Below are positions 15,228 through 24,900 of a DNA stretch of 64,000 nucleotides, in pieces. Location of the stretch: contig JAZNAE010000011.1 of assembly GCA_045586385.1 (NCBI GenBank), positions 62,001-126,000 of the forward strand, in the 5' to 3' direction. The notes below the pieces were generated by a model. That model made no database searches and had not been told where the DNA came from. It saw nothing but the letters and a program-made list of their open reading frames with translations. The stretch comes from Suilimivivens sp045586385 (GTDB lineage Bacteria; Bacillota; Clostridia; Lachnospirales; Lachnospiraceae). A program made the translations under genes and the position numbers. The first letter of the stretch is position 1; the number at the start of each line of letters is the position of its first letter.

Positions 15228-15769
15228 TTCATTTATATACAGGTGATGGAAAAGGAAAAACAACTGCGGCAATCGGACAAGCAGTGCGTGCTGCGGGGAA
15301 TGGATATCGTGTGTTATTTTCGCAATTTATGAAGGGGAATGACACAGGGGAAATTCATAGCCTTTGCAAACTTGAAAATATTAAAATCATAAGAAGTGAT
15401 AAAGAATTTGGTTTTTACAGTACACTTTCAGAGACGCAGAAGGAACAACTGACGGAAATACATAACAGAATATTGGACGAGCTGATTGATTTTGCAAATC
15501 GGGAAACAGACGGATTTTCCAAGATGATTGTTTTGGATGAAATTACCTATCCCCTGTACTGGAAACTCATTGATGAAAAGAGACTGGAAAAAATTATATC
15601 ATACGGAAAAAAAGATATTGAAATTATTATGACCGGACGGATAAAAGATGTACTCTCAAATGAGGAGGACATATCGTTGGTGAAAGCAGCAGACTACATT
15701 ACGGAAATGAAATGTTTGCGGCACCCCTTTGAAAAAGGTGTTCCGGCCCGAAAAGGTATTGAATACTAA
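15224..15769 (+). CDS. cobO: Cob(I)yrinic acid a,c-diamide adenosyltransferase
   Basis: 181-aa cytoplasmic ATP:corrinoid adenosyltransferase of the CobA/CobO/BtuR family, which attaches the 5'-deoxyadenosyl ligand to reduced corrinoid. The P-loop is at residues 7-14 (GDGKGKTT). The VLDEITYPLYW segment matches the family's DE(x)2-type Walker B region. Length fits the short form. It overlaps the upstream MetH-activation-like gene by four bases and is translationally coupled to it. No other cobalamin genes are present, so salvage is more likely than full synthesis. Confidence 0.92.
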   Translation: MIHLYTGDGKGKTTAAIGQAVRAAGNGYRVLFSQFMKGNDTGEIHSLCKLENIKIIRSDKEFGFYSTLSETQKEQLTEIHNRILDELIDFANRETDGFSKMIVLDEITYPLYWKLIDEKRLEKIISYGKKDIEIIMTGRIKDVLSNEEDISLVKAADYITEMKCLRHPFEKGVPARKGIEY

Positions 15770-15788
15770 CTTATATCTATGATAAAAT
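15759..15788 (+). promoter_or_regulatory. Weak promoter candidate ahead of glycan module 1
   Basis: TTGAAT (15759-15764), 18-base spacer, TAAAAT (15783-15788). A TATAAT at 15788-15793 is an alternative -10 without a -35. An AT-only inverted repeat (15782-15790 with 15795-15803) covers the region. This is the only visible promoter-like signal before a 35-kb gene array. Confidence 0.3.
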
Positions 15789-15825
15789 ATAATGATATTT
15801 TATATTCTAAGGACGATAGGAAACT

Positions 15826-17583
15826 ATGGCTAAGATTTTCAAGAAATTAATGATATTACTGGACAAAAAGCAGAAAAGGAAAATGATTGTTCTCATTTTT
15901 CTGATGCTCATAGGTGCGGTGCTGGAAACATTAGGCGTATCCATGATTTTGCCGGTTATGGATGTGGTAATGGAAGAAAATGCCGTGCAGAACCATGAAT
16001 ATCTGCAGGTCATTTGTGATGTTTTCCGAATCGGTTATGAAGATACAAGAAGTCTTATGATTTTGGTAATGGTGGGACTTGTTGTAATTTTTGCTGTGAA
16101 AAATATGTTTTTGTTTTTCCAGCAGAAGGTACAGCTGAAATTTGTTTATACCAATCAGTTTGCAACGTCACGCAGAATGATGATTAATTTCATGGAACGT
16201 CCCTATGAATATTATTTGAATGCAGATACAGCAGTAATCCAGAGAAGTATTACATCGGATGTCAACAATATGTACGGGTTAATCCTTGCCCTTCTTCAAC
16301 TTTCCAGTGAAGCAATTGTGTTTGTGTGTCTGGTAGCGGTGAGCTTTGTGCAGGATGTGTGGATGAGCCTTACAGTGACAGCCCTTCTGGTGGTAGTACT
16401 TCTGATTATCAAATGTATTTTAAAACCTGTGATGAAAAGAGCGGGCGAAGAAAACCAGGATTTCTACAGTGGGCTATTCAAGTGGATTAACCAGGCTGTT
16501 ATGGGAATCAAGGAAATTAAAATTGCAAATAAAGAAAATTATTTCATCAACGAATATGCGAAATGCGGTGCCGGCTATGTAAATGCGGTACAAAGATACA
16601 ATTTATTCAATGCAACCCCCAGACTTCTTATTGAGACTGTGGCGATTGCGGGCATGATTTTGTACATGATGGTGCGCCTTTTACAGGGTGTGGCGGTGAT
16701 TGACATTATGCCCCAGCTTACCCTGCTTGCACTGGTGGCCATGCGACTGATTCCCTGTGCCAACAGAATCAATAATCATTTAACATCCATTTCTTATTTT
16801 GAGCCATTCTTTATGGGTGTATCGGACAACCTGCAGGATGAAATCAGGGATGAGAGCATTAATTATGACGAAGAGGCTTATAAGAACAGAATTGATGTAG
16901 ATAAATTGGACATCCGGAAAGAAATTGAACTGAAAGATATTACCTACAAATATCCGGGTACCGATGTGCTGATTTTTGACCATGCGGATATGAATATTCC
17001 TATTGGAAAGAGCGTAGGTATCGTAGGAACCTCCGGATCCGGCAAAACCACAGTGGTAGATATTATGCTGGGTCTTCTGAAACTGCAGAGTGGAGAAATA
17101 CTGGCAGACGGCATAGAAGTGAGAGAACACTATGCATCCTGGCTTAAGAATATCGGATATATTCCGCAGACTATATTTATGATTGATTCCTCTATCCGTA
17201 AAAATGTAGCGTTTGGCTATGCGGACGAAGACATTGATGATGAAAAAGTTTGGCGTGCCCTTAAGGAAGCACAGCTTGATGAATTTGTACGTGGCTTGCC
17301 CGAAGGTCTCGATACCGGTATCGGAGAGAGAGGAATCCGCATTTCCGGTGGACAGAGACAGCGTATCGGTATTGCAAGAGCTTTGTATGAGGATCCGGAA
17401 GTGCTTGTCCTTGATGAGGCAACTTCAGCCCTTGATAACGATACCGAAGCAGCAATTATGGATTCTATTAACCGTCTCCATGGAAAGAAGACGCTTGTCA
17501 TCATTGCGCATCGTCTTCAGACCATTGAAAAATGTGATATGGTATACCGCATCGAAAACGGTAAAGCAACAAGGGAGCGTTAG
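15826..17583 (+). CDS. PglK-like ABC flippase/exporter, module 1
   Basis: 585-aa half-transporter with six membrane helices (residues 20-320) and a C-terminal ATPase domain. Motifs: Walker A GTSGSGKT (401-408), signature ISGGQ in ISGGQRQRIGIARAL, Walker B VLVLDEA, and H-loop IIAHR. The N-terminal ETLGVSMILPVMD segment is typical of PglK/WlaB-like exporters, which flip undecaprenyl-linked oligosaccharide. As first gene of a glycan array it is the probable lipid-oligosaccharide flippase. A close paralogue (53800-55566) heads module 2. A lipid or drug exporter role is less likely from context. Confidence 0.88.
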   Translation: MAKIFKKLMILLDKKQKRKMIVLIFLMLIGAVLETLGVSMILPVMDVVMEENAVQNHEYLQVICDVFRIGYEDTRSLMILVMVGLVVIFAVKNMFLFFQQKVQLKFVYTNQFATSRRMMINFMERPYEYYLNADTAVIQRSITSDVNNMYGLILALLQLSSEAIVFVCLVAVSFVQDVWMSLTVTALLVVVLLIIKCILKPVMKRAGEENQDFYSGLFKWINQAVMGIKEIKIANKENYFINEYAKCGAGYVNAVQRYNLFNATPRLLIETVAIAGMILYMMVRLLQGVAVIDIMPQLTLLALVAMRLIPCANRINNHLTSISYFEPFFMGVSDNLQDEIRDESINYDEEAYKNRIDVDKLDIRKEIELKDITYKYPGTDVLIFDHADMNIPIGKSVGIVGTSGSGKTTVVDIMLGLLKLQSGEILADGIEVREHYASWLKNIGYIPQTIFMIDSSIRKNVAFGYADEDIDDEKVWRALKEAQLDEFVRGLPEGLDTGIGERGIRISGGQRQRIGIARALYEDPEVLVLDEATSALDNDTEAAIMDSINRLHGKKTLVIIAHRLQTIEKCDMVYRIENGKATRER

Positions 17584-17625
17584 AAGCAAAACGGTGCCCC
17601 GGGATTATGATGAAAGGAAAGTGGC

Positions 17626-18714
17626 ATGGCAGAGAAAAAAAGATTTGCGAATATTGAATTACTGAGATGCGTTGCAATGGTAATGGTTGTTGTCATGCAC
17701 TTTATGCGGGAATCGGGAAGCCTTCTGACTTCCGGGACACAGACTCTGGCGGTGAGAAATATTATCGCTACGTTATTAGAATCATTTTGTATTGTTGCAG
17801 TGAACACTTACGTTTTAATTAGTGGTTATTATGGTGCAAACAGTTCTTTTAAACCGGCCAAAATTCTTGCGTTTTGGTGCAGGGTACTGTTTTATGCATT
17901 GTTAATACCGGTAGTACTGTTTTTCTGCGGTGTCAACATAGTGGCAAATGATATGGGAATATATGGACTGGTGCAGTATGTGCTTCCCATAAGCAGTGAG
18001 CATTATTGGTTTGCAAGCAGCTACCTCTATTTATTGCTATTCATACCTCTCCTTAATAAGGCACTAAAGGAGATGACGGCAAAGTTGTCGGCGTCTGTAA
18101 TCATAGGGCTTCTTATCCTGTTTTGCGGCGTGAAAAGCATTGTGCCCATTCCGCTTGCCTTAGACAGATATGGTTATGATTTATCCTGGTTTATTTGTGT
18201 TTATCTTGTAGGCTTGTGGCTTGGATTATATGGTGGTAAGGTGGCAGATTGGTTTCGCAGACATGGTGGTAAGGTATACCTTATCAGCGGTCTCGGAATT
18301 TTTGCGATGACTTTGGGATTATGGGGCATGATATCGAAAGCAGAAGGTTTCGCGTATTATTTTACAGTGCCCTTTCATTATAATTTTGTTTTGTGTTTAA
18401 CAGGTGCCATCGGACTTTTTTATGTATTTTCAAAAATCAATTTAAAAGAAGGAAAAATGGCAGAACTGTTCCGATGTCTTGGCAAGTATGCATTTGGGGT
18501 ATATTTGCTTCATGAACATATAGATATAAGGCATTTATGGTATCCGGCCTTGACGAATTCTATAAAAACATTGTTTGGGGATGGCATGGCGATGTTTTTC
18601 CCGGAATTATTATTCTGTGTAATCATTATTTTTGTATCAGGTATTTTTATAGATTTTTTAAGAGAAAAATTATTTGTTTTTCTTGTTAACATATTTGCAA
18701 AGAAGGAGGGGTGA
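17626..18714 (+). CDS. Acyltransferase-3 family membrane O-acyltransferase
   Basis: 362-aa integral membrane protein with about ten helices, matching the OafA/WecH acyltransferase-3 family. The N-terminal IELLRCVAMVMVVVMHF segment carries the expected arginine and the catalytic histidine of helix 1. It probably O-acetylates (or succinylates) a sugar of the glycan made by neighbouring genes. AAAGGAAAG precedes the ATG. The stop is two bases before the next start. The acyl group and acceptor cannot be predicted. Confidence 0.9.
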   Translation: MAEKKRFANIELLRCVAMVMVVVMHFMRESGSLLTSGTQTLAVRNIIATLLESFCIVAVNTYVLISGYYGANSSFKPAKILAFWCRVLFYALLIPVVLFFCGVNIVANDMGIYGLVQYVLPISSEHYWFASSYLYLLLFIPLLNKALKEMTAKLSASVIIGLLILFCGVKSIVPIPLALDRYGYDLSWFICVYLVGLWLGLYGGKVADWFRRHGGKVYLISGLGIFAMTLGLWGMISKAEGFAYYFTVPFHYNFVLCLTGAIGLFYVFSKINLKEGKMAELFRCLGKYAFGVYLLHEHIDIRHLWYPALTNSIKTLFGDGMAMFFPELLFCVIIIFVSGIFIDFLREKLFVFLVNIFAKKEG

Positions 18715-18715
18715 G

Positions 18716-20470
18716 ATGCAGGAAAAAGGACAGAAAATACAGAAAAATTTACATTATGCAGGTGAAATTGTTTTTCCGATATTCCTCTTTTTGTTCCCGC
18801 TTCTTAAGATAAACCAAGGTGTGGATTTGTCGGATACGGCCTATAGCTTGGGTAACTACCGCTTCTTCCCGCAGACAGAAGGCGTATGGGTATTATCTAC
18901 CTTTCTTTCCAATGTGACAGGCTACCTGTTTACCAAGTTTCCTTTTGGGGATACCATGCTTGGTATGAAGTTTTATACAGCACTCTTTATCAGTGTCATG
19001 GCGCTTTTGGCATATCGCTTTTTCAAAACCAAAATGCCGTCATGGATGGCATTCTTAGGTGAGGTGGCGGCAATCGGTTTTTGCTGGTGTCCCACCGGTA
19101 TTTTATATAATTACATGAGTTACTTCTTTTTCCTGCTGGGGGCAATATTCCTTTTTAGGGGGCTTGCGGGAAGCAGACCTGTATGTTTGGTGATTGCCGG
19201 CGTATGCTTAGGACTTAATGTGTCTGTGCGTGTGCCGAATGTTTTAGAGGTGGCACTCATTGTTGCCCTTTGGTATTACAGTGCAAGAAAGAAGAAAACA
19301 TTTGAAGTAATTTTAAGAGAAACAGGCTTATGCGTTGCCGGTTTTTTTGGTGCACAGGCGGTTATGTTTATGATTATATCCGTCATGTACGGAATCGGTG
19401 CCTATGGGGAGATGATCAGTGGGCTGTTTGGTATAGCAGGCAGAGCCTCTGACTATACGCTCGGAGATATGCTTTCGTCCATTCTGTCGGCATACTTAAA
19501 GGGATTTAAGTGGATGCTTTACATGATTCTTTGTATTTTGCCGGGCATTCCATTCTTTATGATTCAGAAAGAAAAGTTCCCGTTTCTTAGAAAAGTGATT
19601 TATTGCGTTTGTATTGCTTTTCTGTTCTTTGTACTGGGCAAATGGGGGATGTACAACTTCCGCTATTACCAGAAAGAGTCGGGCCTTCAGTGGGGTGTGG
19701 TTTTCCTTCTTCTTTCCATCGGTGTATGCATTTGGATGCTTGTTACCAAGATGATGGATGATGAATGGAAGTTAATCGGTGCAATTGCACTTGTAATTAT
19801 ATTAATAACACCACTTGGCAGTAACAATCATGTATGGCCGGTGTTAAATAATCTGTTTTTTGTGGCGCCCATCACGCTTTGGATGGTATACCGGTTTGCC
19901 CTGTGGGGAAGAGCCTATCTTGATGAAACGAAAAAGGTAACCCTTTTCCCGGCCAAGGCCATGGTGTTTGCGATGGTGATTATGTTTTTGGTACAGAGTG
20001 TGGGTCTCGGTTTCGGTTATGTATTTAGGGACGGTGAAAACGGCGAAGTACGCAATAGGACGGTGATGCATAATGAGGTTCTCAGCGGCATGTATACTTC
20101 AGCCTTAAATGCAGAAACACTGGATGAACTTGGTATATTTATGATAGAGCATGAGAGCGAATATGCGGATAAGGAATTGATTTTATACGGAAATATCCCC
20201 GGCCTTTCTTATTACCTTGACCGGGCTCCGGCAATATTTACCAGTTGGCCGGATTTGGCGAGCAGCAGTAAAGAGCAGCTTGTAGAGGAACTTACACAGA
20301 TAAGCGGTGCAATTAGCGAAAAAGGTGAAAGACCGCTGGTGATACTGACGCCGGAAATAGAAAATAAAGATACGGCAGAAGATGAAAAATTGCTTGCCAT
20401 CATGCAATTTATAGATAAAAACGAATATGCAAGGGTTTTTGATAACGAAGCCTTTGTGCTTTATGAATAG
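18716..20470 (+). CDS. Multi-membrane protein, possible GT-C type transferase
   Basis: 584-aa protein with about 11 hydrophobic helices and a C-terminal soluble region of about 130 residues. No family recognised with confidence. A D-L-S-D acidic motif in the first outer loop after helix 1, and the overall plan, recall GT-C glycosyltransferases using polyprenyl-phosphate sugars. The ATG at 18716 is chosen because AAGGAGG (18703-18709) lies just before it; an open frame extends 14 codons upstream into the acyltransferase gene without a ribosome site. It stands two bases after the previous stop. Confidence 0.75.
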   Translation: MQEKGQKIQKNLHYAGEIVFPIFLFLFPLLKINQGVDLSDTAYSLGNYRFFPQTEGVWVLSTFLSNVTGYLFTKFPFGDTMLGMKFYTALFISVMALLAYRFFKTKMPSWMAFLGEVAAIGFCWCPTGILYNYMSYFFFLLGAIFLFRGLAGSRPVCLVIAGVCLGLNVSVRVPNVLEVALIVALWYYSARKKKTFEVILRETGLCVAGFFGAQAVMFMIISVMYGIGAYGEMISGLFGIAGRASDYTLGDMLSSILSAYLKGFKWMLYMILCILPGIPFFMIQKEKFPFLRKVIYCVCIAFLFFVLGKWGMYNFRYYQKESGLQWGVVFLLLSIGVCIWMLVTKMMDDEWKLIGAIALVIILITPLGSNNHVWPVLNNLFFVAPITLWMVYRFALWGRAYLDETKKVTLFPAKAMVFAMVIMFLVQSVGLGFGYVFRDGENGEVRNRTVMHNEVLSGMYTSALNAETLDELGIFMIEHESEYADKELILYGNIPGLSYYLDRAPAIFTSWPDLASSSKEQLVEELTQISGAISEKGERPLVILTPEIENKDTAEDEKLLAIMQFIDKNEYARVFDNEAFVLYE

Positions 20471-20484
20471 GATTGGAGAATGAA

Positions 20485-21615
20485 ATGATTCGATTCAATG
20501 TACCTCCCAGCACAGGGAGAGAGCTTGAAAATGTAAAAAAAGCAATAGAAAACATGCATATCTGCGGTGATGGGGAGTTTACCAAAAAGTGCCATGCTTT
20601 TTTAGAACAGCAAACCGGGACAGAGAAATGTCTTTTGACCACCTCCTGTACCCATGCACTGGAAATGGCAGCGCTTTTGTGTGATATCAAAGAAGGTGAT
20701 GAAGTGATTATGCCTTCCTACACCTTTGTGTCAACGGCTGATGCTTTTGTACTGCGCGGGGCAAAGATCGTCTTTGTGGATATCAGACCGGATACCATGA
20801 ATATCGATGAAAATCTCATAGAAGATGCTATTACCGAAAAGACAAAAGCAATTGTGCCGGTCCATTACGCAGGTGTGGGCTGCGAGATGGACAAGATTAT
20901 GGAAATTGCAGCAAAGTATGATTTAAAGGTAGTTGAGGATGCTGCCCAGGCGATGATGAGTTTCTATAAGGGAAAACCTCTTGGGACTTTCGGTGATTTT
21001 GGTTGTTACAGTTTCCATGAGACCAAGAACTTCAGTATGGGAGAAGGCGGTGCACTTTTGATCCGTGATCATTCCTATATTGAAGCGGCTGAAATTTTGC
21101 GTGAAAAGGGAACTGACAGAAGCAAGTATTTCAGAGGACAGGTGGACAAATACCGCTGGCAGAACTTTGGTTCCTCCTATTTGCCCAGCGATATGAATGC
21201 AGCATATTTATATACACAGTTTGAACTGGCAGATGAAATACAAAAGTCCAGAATCGACAGCTGGGAGCTTTATTATGAATTGCTGACTCCACTTGCAGAT
21301 GCAGGGAAGATTGAACTGCCTTATATTCCTGAGCATTGTACCAACAATGGTCATATGTTCTATATAAAAGCAAAAGACTTGGCGGAGAGGGAAGAATTGT
21401 TTGCCTTTTTGAAAGAAAAAGATATTTTGCCGGCTTCCCATTATGTGCCGCTTCATTCGGCACCTGCAGGAGTAAAATTCGGACGCTTCCATGGGGAAGA
21501 TAAATATACCACCAAGGAAAGTGACAGACTGCTTCGTCTTCCCATGTATTACCGGCTGAAGGAAGAAGATGCTTGTTATGTGGTAGATAAAGTAAAGGAA
21601 TTCTATGGTGCTTAA
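20485..21615 (+). CDS. wecE: dTDP-4-dehydro-6-deoxyglucose 4-aminotransferase (WecE/RffA)
   Basis: 376-aa PLP enzyme that forms dTDP-4-amino-4,6-dideoxyhexose (Fuc4N in enterobacteria). Length and many segments match E. coli WecE as I remember it: FNVPP start, EVIMPSYTFVSTADAFVLRGAKIVFVD region, DKYRWQNFGSSYL, RLLRLPMYY. The PLP lysine is K181 in FHETKNF, the same position as in E. coli. The ATG at 20485 follows GGAGA by 5 bases; a TTG four codons upstream overlaps the ribosome site. No dTDP-glucose genes (rmlA, rmlB) are in the window, so the precursor must come from elsewhere. The nearby GNAT gene may acetylate the product. Confidence 0.93.
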   Translation: MIRFNVPPSTGRELENVKKAIENMHICGDGEFTKKCHAFLEQQTGTEKCLLTTSCTHALEMAALLCDIKEGDEVIMPSYTFVSTADAFVLRGAKIVFVDIRPDTMNIDENLIEDAITEKTKAIVPVHYAGVGCEMDKIMEIAAKYDLKVVEDAAQAMMSFYKGKPLGTFGDFGCYSFHETKNFSMGEGGALLIRDHSYIEAAEILREKGTDRSKYFRGQVDKYRWQNFGSSYLPSDMNAAYLYTQFELADEIQKSRIDSWELYYELLTPLADAGKIELPYIPEHCTNNGHMFYIKAKDLAEREELFAFLKEKDILPASHYVPLHSAPAGVKFGRFHGEDKYTTKESDRLLRLPMYYRLKEEDACYVVDKVKEFYGA

Positions 21616-23371
21616 AGACTTTTTTAAGAAACATGAAAATTTCATAGGGACATGTATCCTACTGCTTGTCATCATGGTCTTTACGGCGCTTCGCTACGAC
21701 TATTACTATGATTTAAACGATGATGTACTGATGAAGGACATTCTGGCAGGTGTTTATACGGGAGAGCCGGAAGGGCATAATATCCAGATGCTCTGGCTGA
21801 TCAGTGCAATCATTAGTTTATTTTATAAAGTAGTGAGGGGGCTTCCCTGGTACGGCCTTTTTCTCTGTGCCTGCCACTATGGCAGTATCGGGCTGATTGT
21901 CCACAGGAGCTTGAAGTTTTGCAGTAAAATATTCACTAAAATACTGCTTTTGTTTACAGAAGGTGCGCTTGTCATTGGCCTACTTTTGCAACATCTGGTA
22001 TCTGCACAGTATACCGTTACATGTACTCTTTTGGTGGCAGCTGCAACGTTTTTATTTTTGACTACGGAAAGCACACTTCCCGTAAAAGAATTTATAAAGA
22101 AGAATATATTATCAATTTTGCTGGTATTTTTGGCCTATTTAATCCGCTCCGAAATGTGCCTTTTGGTACTTCCCCTTGTATGTGTGGCGGGAGTCATAAA
22201 ATGGGGAAGTGAAAGCAAGATATTTGTAAAAGAAAATGTTATGAAATATTTATCTGTTATCGGAGGCATTTTGGCAGGCATCCTTATCGGACAAATCAGT
22301 CATATGATCTCCTACGGCAGCAGCGAGTGGAAGACCTTTACGGAGTATTTTGATAACAGGACAGAGCTCTATGATTTCCAGCAGATTCCTGAGTATGAAC
22401 CGCATCAGGCGTTTTATGAAAGCGTGGGACTTGCAGAGAGTGAAAGACAGCTCCTTGAAAATTATAACTTTGGCTTGGATGAAGAGATTGATGAGAAACT
22501 CCTTGGTAAGATAGCCTCCTATGCGGCAGAAAACCGCAAAGAAGGTAACCCCTTTATGCAAAACTTAAAGGAAAGCACCGGCCATTATATCAGAAGAACC
22601 ATATACGGTCCCGGAAATAACGAAAGTGATTATCCTTGGAACTATATTATTTTGTTTTCCTATTTGGCAGTATTTATAACTGCGCTGCTCGATAAAGAAA
22701 AGAAACTTGGTAAAAGATTTTTGCAGATCACATGGAAGCTTGTTTTTCTTGGTGGCGTGCGCAGCGTACTTTGGCTCTGGCTGATTATGAGAGACAGAGT
22801 ACCACCCCGCATCAGCCATTCCATGTATGTGATGGAACTTTGTATTCTCCTTGCCATGGTGATGATGCAATGCAAAGGAAAATTCGTGCAACTGCTTACG
22901 GGTGCATTGTATGCCTTCCTGGGAGTAGCATTTTGGCAGTTCTCCTTTATGACTACCGATACGGACGTTGCACAAAAAGCGCAAAACAATATCCCTTATG
23001 AGGAACTGTACACTTATTTGGAGCAGGAAAAAAATAAAAATAATTTCTATTTTATAGATGTATATTCATCGGTGGCATGCACGGAAAAGATGTTTGCGGA
23101 TGTGGATAATACCTTGAACAATTATGATATTATGGGTGGCTGGGCATGCAAGAGTCCTCTTTATAGGAAAAAACTTGCCGCATTCGGTATGGATTCCATG
23201 GAGGAAGCACTGCTTACAGAGCCATATGTGTATTACGTGCAGAAGCCGGGAAAAGATACAGATTGGCTGTATGCATATTATGAAGAACAGGGCGTCAGTA
23301 TTATGCTGAAACCCGTGGATACACCGGTGGAAAATTTTGAGATCTATCAATTGGAGAGAGAGCATGAATAA
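21605..23371 (+). CDS. Multi-membrane protein, possible GT-C type transferase
   Basis: 588-aa membrane protein with roughly 11 helices in the first 460 residues and a soluble C-terminal part. The first outer loop has an acidic DLNDDVL motif, as is common in GT-C glycosyltransferases, but I cannot name the family. It overlaps wecE by 11 bases and the GNAT gene by 8 bases, so translation is coupled. AAAGGA precedes the ATG. Its place beside two other large membrane proteins suggests transfer of sugars from polyprenyl carriers on the outer face. Confidence 0.75.
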   Translation: MVLKDFFKKHENFIGTCILLLVIMVFTALRYDYYYDLNDDVLMKDILAGVYTGEPEGHNIQMLWLISAIISLFYKVVRGLPWYGLFLCACHYGSIGLIVHRSLKFCSKIFTKILLLFTEGALVIGLLLQHLVSAQYTVTCTLLVAAATFLFLTTESTLPVKEFIKKNILSILLVFLAYLIRSEMCLLVLPLVCVAGVIKWGSESKIFVKENVMKYLSVIGGILAGILIGQISHMISYGSSEWKTFTEYFDNRTELYDFQQIPEYEPHQAFYESVGLAESERQLLENYNFGLDEEIDEKLLGKIASYAAENRKEGNPFMQNLKESTGHYIRRTIYGPGNNESDYPWNYIILFSYLAVFITALLDKEKKLGKRFLQITWKLVFLGGVRSVLWLWLIMRDRVPPRISHSMYVMELCILLAMVMMQCKGKFVQLLTGALYAFLGVAFWQFSFMTTDTDVAQKAQNNIPYEELYTYLEQEKNKNNFYFIDVYSSVACTEKMFADVDNTLNNYDIMGGWACKSPLYRKKLAAFGMDSMEEALLTEPYVYYVQKPGKDTDWLYAYYEEQGVSIMLKPVDTPVENFEIYQLEREHE

Positions 23372-23918
23372 AGAGAAAAATGTGATTCTCCGGGGAGAGA
23401 GTATCTACCTTAGGGTGATGTCTGTGGAAGATACGGACCTGATTATAAAGTGGAGAAACCGGGATTTTGTAAGACAAAATTTCATATACCGGGAGCTTTT
23501 TACTGTGCAGGGACATCATAAATGGATAGAAAATATGATTGATACCGGAAAAGCGGTGCAGTTTATCATATACATCCGGGATGATGAGCCTGTGGGAAGT
23601 GCTTACTTTAGAGATATAGATAAAGAACGCGGGGAAGCGGAGTATGGAATTTTTATCGGAGAAGAAGATGCCCTGGGACGCGGTATCGGCACACAGGTAG
23701 CGAAACTGATGCTTTCTTATGCTTTTGAGGAGTTGAAACTTTTCAAAGTAAAACTCAGGGTTCTTGCTGAAAATGAGCGGGCAAGGAAAAGCTACGAGCG
23801 GGCTGGATTTTTGGTAGAGCAAGGCCAAAATGAAAAGATTCATTTGGAAGACGGGATTCATGAGGTGGTTTTTATGTCATGCATAAATCCCGCAAAGCAG
23901 ATAGAAGAAAGAGGATGA
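23364..23918 (+). CDS. GNAT N-acetyltransferase, likely acting on an amino sugar
   Basis: 184-aa protein with a RimJ/RimL-like GNAT fold. The acetyl-CoA pyrophosphate loop is GRGIGTQ (about residues 113-119), followed by a NERARKSYERAGF motif B segment. Sugar-nucleotide N-acetyltransferases such as PseH have this architecture. Two genes after wecE, it may acetylate the dTDP-4-amino sugar, or the UDP-4-amino sugar made by the PglF/PglE-like pair, for which no PglD is visible. The ATG at 23364 with GGAGAGAG upstream overlaps the preceding stop. Protein N-acetylation is the main alternative. Confidence 0.8.
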   Translation: MNKEKNVILRGESIYLRVMSVEDTDLIIKWRNRDFVRQNFIYRELFTVQGHHKWIENMIDTGKAVQFIIYIRDDEPVGSAYFRDIDKERGEAEYGIFIGEEDALGRGIGTQVAKLMLSYAFEELKLFKVKLRVLAENERARKSYERAGFLVEQGQNEKIHLEDGIHEVVFMSCINPAKQIEERG

Positions 23919-23943
23919 CAAGATGCTTGGAGGCGGTGGAAAA

Positions 23944-24900
23944 ATGAAAAGGATAAGTTTTGTAATTCCCTGTTACAGATCAGAGGTAACTCTGCCGGGA
24001 GTCGTGAAAGAAATACAGGATACCATGGCGCAAATGAGCAAATATGATTACGATATTATTCTGGTGAATGATTGCTCTCCCGATGATACTTTTGGAGTGA
24101 TTGAAAAGCTTTGCGCGGAAAATCAAAACATCATGGGAATTAATCTTGCAAGAAACTTTGGCCAGCATAGTGCCCTGATGGCAGGATTTCATTATGCATC
24201 GGGGGATATCGTGGTGTGTCTTGACGATGACGGACAGACACCTGCCTGTGAAGTGGGAAAACTGCTGGAGGGCATAGAAAACGGCGCCGATGTGGTATAT
24301 GCAAGATATCAGCATAAACATCATTCGGGATTCCGCAATTTCGGAAGCCGTATCAATGAACTGATGACGAGAGTAATGCTGGGCAAACCGAAGGACCTTC
24401 AGGTTTCCAGTTATTTTGCCGCAAGAGCTTTTGTGGTAAAAGAAATGATAAGATATCAATATGCCTATCCCTATGTAATCGGATTGGTGCTCCGTACCAC
24501 GAAAAATATTATCAATGTAGATATTAATCATAGGGACAGGGAAGCGGGCGTTTCAGGATATACATTCGGCAAATTGTTATCCTTATGGTTTAACGGTTTT
24601 ACAGCTTTTAGCGTAAAGCCATTGCGGGTTGCTACGATATCGGGAACGATATGCGCATTTATAGGATTTGCTTACGGAATTTATACCATTATTAAAAAGA
24701 TATTTATACAGCCGCCGGAGCTTGTAGTGGGATTTAGTGCGCTGATGTCAGTAATTGTATTTATGGGTGGTATACTCATGTTGATGCTTGGACTGGTAGG
24801 AGAATACATGGGAAGAATGTATATTTCTATGAATAATTCCCCGCAGTATATTATTCGTGATATTGTGGGAGGAAATACAGGGAAAACGCATGAAGGATAA
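23944..24900 (+). CDS. GtrB/ArnC-like polyprenyl-phosphate glycosyltransferase (GT2)
   Basis: 318-aa GT2 enzyme with a cytoplasmic catalytic domain (VIPCYRSE start; metal-binding D-D-D about residue 95, in CLDDDGQTP) and two C-terminal membrane helices (about residues 225-310). This architecture makes polyprenyl-phosphate monosaccharides (GtrB, ArnC, DPM1) for use outside the cell by GT-C enzymes. It is flanked by three large membrane proteins that could be those acceptor-specific enzymes. ATG 23944 is preferred by homologue starts; ATG 23923 with GAGG eight bases upstream is possible. It overlaps the next gene by 11 bases. Confidence 0.88.
   Translation: MKRISFVIPCYRSEVTLPGVVKEIQDTMAQMSKYDYDIILVNDCSPDDTFGVIEKLCAENQNIMGINLARNFGQHSALMAGFHYASGDIVVCLDDDGQTPACEVGKLLEGIENGADVVYARYQHKHHSGFRNFGSRINELMTRVMLGKPKDLQVSSYFAARAFVVKEMIRYQYAYPYVIGLVLRTTKNIINVDINHRDREAGVSGYTFGKLLSLWFNGFTAFSVKPLRVATISGTICAFIGFAYGIYTIIKKIFIQPPELVVGFSALMSVIVFMGGILMLMLGLVGEYMGRMYISMNNSPQYIIRDIVGGNTGKTHEG

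Noticed and set aside
15782..15803. Inverted repeat as a terminator after cobO
   Set aside because: The stem is made only of A-T pairs with a 4-base loop and no T-tract after it; too weak to call.
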